DNA from: Epilithonimonas caeni DSM 17710
GTDB taxonomy: Bacteria; Bacteroidota; Bacteroidia; Flavobacteriales; Weeksellaceae
DNA length: 64,000 bases
Direction of reading: 5' to 3'
Assembly: GCF_000426465.1 (NCBI RefSeq)
Contig: NZ_KE384527.1
Span: 210,543 to 274,542, forward strand
Shown piece by piece: positions 58,103-64,000 of this stretch (position 1 is its first letter; each line of letters starts with the position of its first letter). The notes beneath the pieces were generated by a model. That model searched no databases and had not been told where the DNA came from. It worked only from the letters and a program-made list of their open reading frames with translations. The translations under genes were made by a program, and so were the position numbers.

Positions 58103-59416
58103 ATGAGTACAACAACACAATATGTTCCTTATAAAGTTAAGGACATTTCCTTAGCAGAATGGGGAAGAAAAGAAATCACTTTAGCTGAAGCAGAAATGCC
58201 AGGTTTGATGGCAATCCGTGAAGAATACGGACCATCTCAGCCTTTGAAAGGTGCAAGAATCGCAGGATGTCTGCATATGACGATCCAGACCGCTGTTTTG
58301 ATTGAAACTTTGGTGGCTCTGGGTGCTGAAGTGACCTGGTCTTCTTGTAATATCTTCTCTACTCAGGACCACGCTGCTGCTGCCATTGCTGCTGCCGGAA
58401 TTCCGGTTTATGCTTGGAAGGGAATGAATGCCGAGGAATTTGATTGGTGTATAGAACAAACTATTTTCTTTGGTGAAGACAGAAAACCATTGAATATGAT
58501 CCTTGACGATGGTGGAGACTTAACGAACATGGTTTTTGATAAGTTCCCTGAACTTACTGCCGGAATCAAAGGACTTTCTGAAGAAACAACAACCGGAGTT
58601 CACAGATTGTACGAAAGAATGAAAAACGGCACTTTGGTAATGCCTGCGATCAACGTAAATGATTCTGTTACTAAGTCTAAATTCGATAATAAATACGGAT
58701 GTAAAGAATCTGCAGTAGATGCTGTAAGAAGAGCGACTGACGTAATGCTTGCCGGAAAAAGGGTTGTAGTTTGCGGATATGGAGACGTAGGTAAAGGTAC
58801 GGCTGCATCTTTCAGAGGAGCTGGCTCTATCGTAACTGTAACTGAAATTGACCCGATCTGTGCGCTTCAGGCTGCAATGGACGGTTACGAAGTTAAAAGA
58901 TTGGATACTGTTGTGGACAATGCAGACATTGTAATCACGACTACCGGTAACTTCAATATCGTAAGAGCTGAGCATTTCTTGAAATTAAAAGATAAAGCGA
59001 TCGTTTGTAACATCGGTCACTTCGATAACGAAATCGATATGGCTTGGTTGAACAAAAACTACGGTCACACGAAATCTGAAGTTAAACCTCAGGTTGATAT
59101 CTACACCATCGAAGGTAAAGAAGTTATCATTCTTGCAGAAGGTCGTTTAGTAAACCTTGGTTGTGCAACAGGTCATCCAAGTTTCGTAATGTCTAATTCT
59201 TTCTCTAACCAGACTTTGGCCCAAATCGAACTTTGGACAAATTCTGAAGCTTACGGAAATGAAGTTTATATGTTACCAAAACACCTAGACGAAAAAGTAG
59301 CTGAATTGCACCTTAAGAAATTAAGCGTTGAACTAGAAGTTCTTTCTCCTGAACAGGCAGATTACATCGGTGTTGATGTGAAAGGCCCTTTCAAACCAGA
59401 GTATTACAGATATTAA
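58103..59416 (+). CDS. ahcY: Adenosylhomocysteinase
   Basis: The protein has 437 residues. It has the substrate-domain block [50 protein letters not shown], the NAD-binding motif [20 protein letters not shown], and the C-terminal end PFKPEYYRY, which is diagnostic because its Lys-Pro-x-Tyr-Tyr-Arg-Tyr tail completes the NAD site of the neighbouring subunit. It splits S-adenosylhomocysteine into adenosine and homocysteine in the methyl cycle. A terminator follows. Confidence 0.98.
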   Translation: MSTTTQYVPYKVKDISLAEWGRKEITLAEAEMPGLMAIREEYGPSQPLKGARIAGCLHMTIQTAVLIETLVALGAEVTWSSCNIFSTQDHAAAAIAAAGIPVYAWKGMNAEEFDWCIEQTIFFGEDRKPLNMILDDGGDLTNMVFDKFPELTAGIKGLSEETTTGVHRLYERMKNGTLVMPAINVNDSVTKSKFDNKYGCKESAVDAVRRATDVMLAGKRVVVCGYGDVGKGTAASFRGAGSIVTVTEIDPICALQAAMDGYEVKRLDTVVDNADIVITTTGNFNIVRAEHFLKLKDKAIVCNIGHFDNEIDMAWLNKNYGHTKSEVKPQVDIYTIEGKEVIILAEGRLVNLGCATGHPSFVMSNSFSNQTLAQIELWTNSEAYGNEVYMLPKHLDEKVAELHLKKLSVELEVLSPEQADYIGVDVKGPFKPEYYRY

Positions 59417-59437
59417 TTTTCTGTTTTAATAAATAAT

Positions 59438-59465
59438 AAAACCTTCTCAGATTTGGGAAGGTTTT
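59438..59465 (+). terminator. Terminator after ahcY
   Basis: The perfect stem AAAACCTTC (59438-59446) and GAAGGTTTT (59457-59465) is followed by TTATTTA. Confidence 0.85.
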
Positions 59466-59467
59466 TT

Positions 59468-59591
59468 ATTTAGGAACTTAATCCCGCTATCTGCTCATAC
59501 TCCTTCGTTCCAGCGCTTTGCTTAGCACGAAAATCTCCAGCTCTTCCACACTACGGGGTAACTGCTCGGGTCTAGAGATCATATCTTTTCA
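59468..59591. other. Intergenic stretch, higher GC, possible dispersed repeat
   Basis: The stretch AATCCCGCTATCTGCTCATA (59479-59498) and the following GC-richer bases up to about 59575 stand out from the AT-rich surroundings. They resemble a non-coding interspersed sequence of flavobacteria (AGCGGGAT type). No ORF is seen. It was not verified by search. Confidence 0.4.
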
Positions 59592-60107
59592 TCAATGTTT
59601 CAGATAGGTTTGGCCACAAGTCTTGAACTTAGAAAAAACAAATGTGATGATCAGCGCAACAAAACATCCGATACAAACACAGATTACGCGCTCAATCGGA
59701 ATAAGCCAGTCGTGAGCCTGATTTTCCTCGATCAAAACAATCACCATTGCCGCTAAAGCTGAACGTAACGTATTATCAAGCTTCAAGGCAATTCCAACCA
59801 AAATCGTCAAAGCCACTCCAAAACAGATCAATAAAATATTCGGAATCGGAATCAGGAACAAAATCATTCCGATAGAAGCACCGAGAAGATTGGATTTGAT
59901 CCTGTCGTAAGCCAATTTGTTACTGTTATCCGGCGAAAACACAATCACAACAGAGATCAATGCCCAGTAAACAGGATATTGAGGAAGAAAAATATAAAAC
60001 AGATAACAGATTGCTGCGCCAATAACACATTTTATGAGATAGATCCATTCGGAAATAGAAACTCTTAATCTTAAAAATCTGGAAAACTGTTGTATAAAAT
60101 TCGACAT
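59592..60107 (-). CDS. Small FUSC/aromatic-acid-exporter-family membrane protein
   Basis: The protein has 171 residues from the ATG at 60107; a TTG lies one codon upstream. Four to five hydrophobic segments follow the pattern YLIKCVIGAAICYLFYIFLP, YWALISVVIVFSPD and RIKSNLLGASIGMILFLIP, as in the membrane half of FUSC-type proteins. It lacks the cytoplasmic domains of the 752-residue member at 37.4 kb. Such short forms exist, so it need not be a fragment. The substrate is unknown. Confidence 0.78.
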   Translation of the reverse strand: MSNFIQQFSRFLRLRVSISEWIYLIKCVIGAAICYLFYIFLPQYPVYWALISVVIVFSPDNSNKLAYDRIKSNLLGASIGMILFLIPIPNILLICFGVALTILVGIALKLDNTLRSALAAMVIVLIEENQAHDWLIPIERVICVCIGCFVALIITFVFSKFKTCGQTYLKH

Positions 60108-60246
60108 CAATATTTTGCTAGAATTCAGACTTCAAAATTATAAAAGATAAATCTATTGCAAGATTCTGAAAACATTATTTATATCATAAAGATTTCATTT
60201 TCCTTTCCATAATTAGTAAATTGCAATTCAAAAAATTTCAAAAAAA

Positions 60247-61689
60247 ATGGAATATTCACAACTGGAACCAAAAGTGATCTGGAAAAATTTCGAAGCACTC
60301 AATTCCGTTCCGAGACCCTCAAAAAAAGAAGAAAAAGTTATACAATTCATAAAGGAATTTGGGAATAAACTAGGATTACCGACAACGGTTGACGAGGTTG
60401 GAAATGTCATCATCACAAAACCCGCAACTCCGGGAATGGAAAACCGAACGCCAATCGTGATGCAATCCCACCTTGATATGGTCTGCCAAAAAAACAATGA
60501 TGTAGATTTTGATTTCGATACCCAGGGCATCCAGATGTACGTGGACGGCGATTGGGTAAGGGCAAAAGGAACGACTTTGGGGGCTGACAATGGCTTGGGC
60601 GTTGCTACAATTATGTCTATCCTAGAAAGCAACGACATTGCGCACCCGGAACTGGAAGCTCTTTTCACAATTGATGAAGAAACAGGGATGACAGGCGCAT
60701 TAGCTTTGAAACCCGGACAATTGAAAGGTGAAATTCTCTTAAATCTTGATACCGAAGAAGATGACGAAATCGATATCGGTTGTGCTGGTGGCGTGGATGT
60801 AACAGCGTCTGCAAAATTCGATCTGGAAGAAGCAAAAGGAGAAACTTTCAAAATCGAGATCAAAGGTTTACAAGGTGGACACTCTGGAATGGACATCCAC
60901 AAAGGTTTTGGGAACTCGAACAAATTATTGGGAAGATTTTTATTCTTAGGATTGGAAAATCAAATTCAATTAATATCAATTGACGGTGGAAGTTTGAGAA
61001 ATGCTATTCCGAGAGAAGCAAAAGCAATTGTTTCTGTCAACAATTCAGAAGATTTCACTTCAAAAATTGAACAATTAAAATCTGAGATTTTGGAGGAATT
61101 TGCTTCCTTAGAAAAAGACCTGGTTATCAATATTGAAAAAACAGATTCATCAGAGAAAGCTGTTTCTATTGAAAATTCGGAAAAAATAATCTTTGCAATC
61201 AATGCGGCACATAATGGTGTTTTCCGAATGAGTCCGGATGTAGAAGGTTTGGTAGAAGCATCTAACAACGTTGCAAGAGTTGAATTGAAAAATGGAGAAA
61301 TTAAAATTTTAAATTTAACACGTTCCTCCGTAGAATCTACAAAATGGGAAGTTGCCAATCAATTGAAAGCAGCTTTTGAAAGTAGTGGATTGAAAACAGA
61401 ATTCGGAGGTTCTTATCCAGGCTGGAAACCAAAACCCGAAGCTGAGATCATCAAAGTAATGACGGAACTTTATGAATCAAATTTCGGAGAAAAGCCAATG
61501 GTCGTAGCTTGTCACGCTGGTCTGGAATGTGGCATCATCGGAGCCAATTATCCAAAGATGGAAATGGTAAGCTATGGTCCAACGATCAAAGGCGCACATT
61601 CGCCGGATGAAAGAGCCAATATATCATCTGTTCAAAAATTTTGGACGTATACACAAGATATACTAAAGAATATCCCTCTGAAGAATTAA
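60247..61689 (+). CDS. pepD: Aminoacyl-histidine (Xaa-His) dipeptidase
   Basis: The protein has 480 residues. It is an M20-type metallopeptidase: metal motif MQSHLDMVCQ (His, Asp), LGADNGLGVATIM (Asp), TIDEETGMTGA (catalytic Glu and metal Glu), LNLDTEEDDEIDIGCAGG, QGGHSGMDIHKG in the lid domain, and ACHAGLECGII near the end. The lid inserts between about residues 185 and 390. It splits Xaa-His dipeptides such as carnosine in the cytoplasm (no signal peptide). Confidence 0.95.
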   Translation: MEYSQLEPKVIWKNFEALNSVPRPSKKEEKVIQFIKEFGNKLGLPTTVDEVGNVIITKPATPGMENRTPIVMQSHLDMVCQKNNDVDFDFDTQGIQMYVDGDWVRAKGTTLGADNGLGVATIMSILESNDIAHPELEALFTIDEETGMTGALALKPGQLKGEILLNLDTEEDDEIDIGCAGGVDVTASAKFDLEEAKGETFKIEIKGLQGGHSGMDIHKGFGNSNKLLGRFLFLGLENQIQLISIDGGSLRNAIPREAKAIVSVNNSEDFTSKIEQLKSEILEEFASLEKDLVINIEKTDSSEKAVSIENSEKIIFAINAAHNGVFRMSPDVEGLVEASNNVARVELKNGEIKILNLTRSSVESTKWEVANQLKAAFESSGLKTEFGGSYPGWKPKPEAEIIKVMTELYESNFGEKPMVVACHAGLECGIIGANYPKMEMVSYGPTIKGAHSPDERANISSVQKFWTYTQDILKNIPLKN

Positions 61690-61703
61690 TAATCCAATGA
61701 ACC

Positions 61704-61730
61704 AAATCCAGTAATTTTTACTGGATTTTT
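61704..61730 (+). terminator. Terminator after pepD
   Basis: The perfect 11-bp stem AAATCCAGTAA (61704-61714) and TTACTGGATTT (61718-61728), loop TTT, is followed by TTTATTTT. Confidence 0.85.
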
Positions 61731-61832
61731 TATTTTAACCAATTATCATTAATATTTTTCTAAATTACACAGCATCAAAGATAATTATTGTTAAAAATTT
61801 ACTAAATTCGCCTTGAATTTAATACTTATTAT

Positions 61833-64000
61833 ATGAAGAAAGAACTTTTACGTATTGGTATTTTGTGCAGCGTTGTTGGATTTACCCTATCCGCAAATGC
61901 ACAGGAATACGTTGACAAGAAAATTACCGAGAAGAACGGGAATGTTAGTTTAGTAACTTTTAAGAGTGGTGCAAATTTAAGATCTACTGCAAAAGTTGAT
62001 CTGTTTAGAGAAATTTTAAAACTACCTGCCATAGCAGAACTTAGACTTACTAAATCGGATAAAAATGCAGCTGGCAATTTTTTGGATGAAAAGTATCAAT
62101 TGTACTACAACAACGTAAAAGTTGAATTCGGAACTTACAATCTGCATTATAAAAATGGTGAACTTACCAGTATGAATGGTGAGATCTTCCCAACAAATAA
62201 TGTAAGTACATCCGCAAGAATTTCTTCACAAGTGGCTTTGAATAGTGCTATCCAAAGTGTAGGTGCACAAAAATATATGTGGGATGATGCTGAAAGCAAT
62301 GTAGATAATTACAAAAAACCAACTGGCGAACTTGTTCTTCTTCCGATCCAACAAGGAGATGAAAGCTACAAGCTAGCCCTGGCTTATAAATTTGATGTTT
62401 TTGCATCTCAGCCAATGAGCAGAGCTTATATCTATGTGGATGCTATCAATGGACAAGTATTATTATCTGACGCCATTATCAAACACGCCAATGGACACGG
62501 TCATAATAATATACTAAAAGATGAGCTTGATACAGAAAAAATCACTTCTGAAGTAAAAGACTCTGAATTAAAAAATACAATCTCTAAACTTGCAACAGGT
62601 AATGCTGCAACAAGATACAACGGAACCCAGTCCATTGAAACCTCTTTGAACACGGCTGAAACAAATTACATTTTGTACGATACCACAAGGGGAAATGGTG
62701 TAAGGACGTACAACCTGAAAAAGAGCACCGCGATAAGTAATACTGATTTCACGGATGCTGATAACGATTGGACAGCAGCAGAATTCGATAATTCTACTTG
62801 GGACAATGCTGCTTTGGATGCACACTTCGGAGTAGAAAAAACTTATGATTACTTTAAAAATTTTCATAACCGAGATAGCTATGACAACAACGGCTCGATA
62901 TTGAGAAGCTATGTTCATTACGGAAATAATGTGAACAACGCCTATTGGTCCGGTTCTTATATGCTTTATGGCGATGGGGACAGAACAAGCAACTTCAATG
63001 TATTGACGGCGTTTGACGTAACAGCTCACGAATTGGGACACGGCGTCTGTGCTTATACAGCAGCATTAGCCTACCAAAGAGAATCCGGGGCTATGAATGA
63101 GGGACTTTCCGATATCTGGGGATCTGTTGTTGAAGAGACCTATCTGCCAAACAAGGAGGCTTTCACAATCGGAGAAGACATCACATTGTATGCTCCTTAT
63201 TATCTAAGATCCCTGAGTGATCCTAAGTCTGCAGGACAACCGGACACATACAGAGGTATCAACTGGCAACCGGCTACTGCTGCAGAAGGTTGTACCACGC
63301 CTGACCGAGACCTCAATGATTATTGTGGTGTCCATACAAACAGTGGCATTCTGAATCATTGGTATTATGTTCTTGTACAGGGAAAAACCGGGACCAACGA
63401 TATTGGAAAATCTTATAACGTAACAGGAATTGGATTTGAAAAAGCATCAAAGATTGTTTACCGACTGGAGACAGCTTATCTTTCATCAAACTCAAATTAC
63501 ACCAACGCCAGAAACTTTGGAATCCAGGCGGCCGTTGATTTGTATGGTGCAGACTCTCCGGAAGCAATTGCTACTCAGGATGCTTTCTATGCTGTTGGTC
63601 TGGGTTCAAAGTACAATCCTAACGGACCAGATACAACCGCACCTACTACTCCACTTGATCTGACAGCAACATCAACAACCAATGTTTCTACATATTTGAC
63701 ATGGACAGGTTCCACAGATAATTTTGCCCTGGATGGCTATAACGTGTATAAAGATGGTATATTGCTTGGTTCCACTTACAAAACCTCTTATTATGTGACA
63801 GGATTATCGGCTTCTACAACCTACAACTTCAAAGTTGAGGCAAAAGATGAAGCGGGTAACAAATCTGACTTCAGTAATACTGTTCCGGTTACAACATTGG
63901 CCACAGGCAATACTTATTGTACTTCTCAAGCTTCCAATACAAGCTTTATGAAAATTCAAAATGTAAAACTGAATACAATTGACAATGCAAGTACCGGCAG
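61833..64000 (+). CDS. Secreted M4 (thermolysin-type) metalloprotease, 3' end outside the window
   Basis: The reading frame is open from ATG 61833 to the right edge (722 codons read, no stop). It has a signal peptide (ending LSANAQ), an FTP/PepSY-type propeptide (about 25-225), the M4 catalytic domain with His399 in VTAHELGHGVC, the Glu ligand in NEGLSDIWGS 20 residues later and GVHTNSGILNHW (the proton-donor His region), then an FN3 domain (about 608-690: TAPTTPLDLTATST...NFKVEAKDEAGNKSDFSNTV). After it YCTSQASNTS starts what looks like a GEVED domain, usually followed by a type IX sorting domain, which would be past the edge. It would be exported via the PorU/PorV route. Confidence 0.93.
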   Translation, partial: MKKELLRIGILCSVVGFTLSANAQEYVDKKITEKNGNVSLVTFKSGANLRSTAKVDLFREILKLPAIAELRLTKSDKNAAGNFLDEKYQLYYNNVKVEFGTYNLHYKNGELTSMNGEIFPTNNVSTSARISSQVALNSAIQSVGAQKYMWDDAESNVDNYKKPTGELVLLPIQQGDESYKLALAYKFDVFASQPMSRAYIYVDAINGQVLLSDAIIKHANGHGHNNILKDELDTEKITSEVKDSELKNTISKLATGNAATRYNGTQSIETSLNTAETNYILYDTTRGNGVRTYNLKKSTAISNTDFTDADNDWTAAEFDNSTWDNAALDAHFGVEKTYDYFKNFHNRDSYDNNGSILRSYVHYGNNVNNAYWSGSYMLYGDGDRTSNFNVLTAFDVTAHELGHGVCAYTAALAYQRESGAMNEGLSDIWGSVVEETYLPNKEAFTIGEDITLYAPYYLRSLSDPKSAGQPDTYRGINWQPATAAEGCTTPDRDLNDYCGVHTNSGILNHWYYVLVQGKTGTNDIGKSYNVTGIGFEKASKIVYRLETAYLSSNSNYTNARNFGIQAAVDLYGADSPEAIATQDAFYAVGLGSKYNPNGPDTTAPTTPLDLTATSTTNVSTYLTWTGSTDNFALDGYNVYKDGILLGSTYKTSYYVTGLSASTTYNFKVEAKDEAGNKSDFSNTVPVTTLATGNTYCTSQASNTSFMKIQNVKLNTIDNASTG

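Noticed and set aside
59592-60107. The small FUSC protein as a fragment of a broken long FUSC gene
   Set aside because: It has a clean start and stop, no matching remnant on either side, and short FUSC-type proteins are known.

Overview
The window looks like an AT-rich chromosomal segment from a Bacteroidota bacterium of the class Flavobacteriia, most likely Weeksellaceae (Chryseobacterium/Epilithonimonas type). The reasons are a gldJ-porU-porV gliding/type IX secretion locus, a secreted protein with a type IX C-terminal sorting domain, core promoters of the Bacteroidota form (TTG...about 20 nt...TAnnTTTG), scarce Shine-Dalgarno sequences, and several inverted-repeat families of the kind scattered between genes in this group. 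No rRNA or tRNA gene was recognised.

Layout. 1-5.9 kb: the end of a type II-C CRISPR-Cas locus (cas9-cas1-cas2 on the minus strand, all catalytic residues present; the array itself must lie left of base 1). Divergent from cas9 is a predicted tracrRNA, and before it a second small transcription unit that carries a solitary repeat-like sequence perfectly complementary to the tracrRNA anti-repeat and ends in a tracrRNA-like terminator. 6-13.9 kb: housekeeping genes (tex, an M28 peptidase, an SDR, a GDPD phosphodiesterase, ligA). 13.9-15.4 kb: a 1.4-kb AT-rich insertion with a HEPN protein and a membrane WG-repeat protein, flanked by a 77-bp duplication of the ligA 3' end. 15.6-18.4 kb: DUF1349 protein, maltose-type acetyltransferase, LuxR-type regulator, small membrane protein. 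18.4-23.3 kb: a TetR-controlled tripartite MFS efflux operon (tetR, outer-membrane factor, EmrA-like, EmrB-like) with a clear operator over the -33 box. 23.5-30.4 kb: delta' clamp-loader subunit, outer-membrane protein, lptC, anmK, SRPBCC, NUDIX and murF. 30.4-37.4 kb: gldJ, porU and porV of gliding and type IX secretion. 37.4-46.8 kb: FUSC transporter, phosphopantetheinyl transferase and an RND efflux operon. 46.9-51.3 kb: a TPR/AraC regulator, an HTH-less TPR companion and a secreted ELWxxDGTxAGT-repeat protein. 51.3-55.6 kb: a TetR-controlled oxidoreductase/SDR unit, a PaaI-type thioesterase broken by one in-frame stop, and fabF. 55.7-64 kb: PPOX protein, AraC regulator, siderophore-interacting-type flavoprotein, ahcY, small FUSC protein, pepD, and the first 722 codons of an M4 (thermolysin-type) protease running off the right edge.

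Two points stand out. First, the solitary repeat mimic next to tracrRNA could be a scaRNA-like regulator, a tracrRNA sponge or a relic. Second, the HEPN/WG module sits between two synonymously diverged copies of the ligA end, which suggests import by recombination with a donor ligA locus. Gene functions are homology judgements made by reading; no database search was run.
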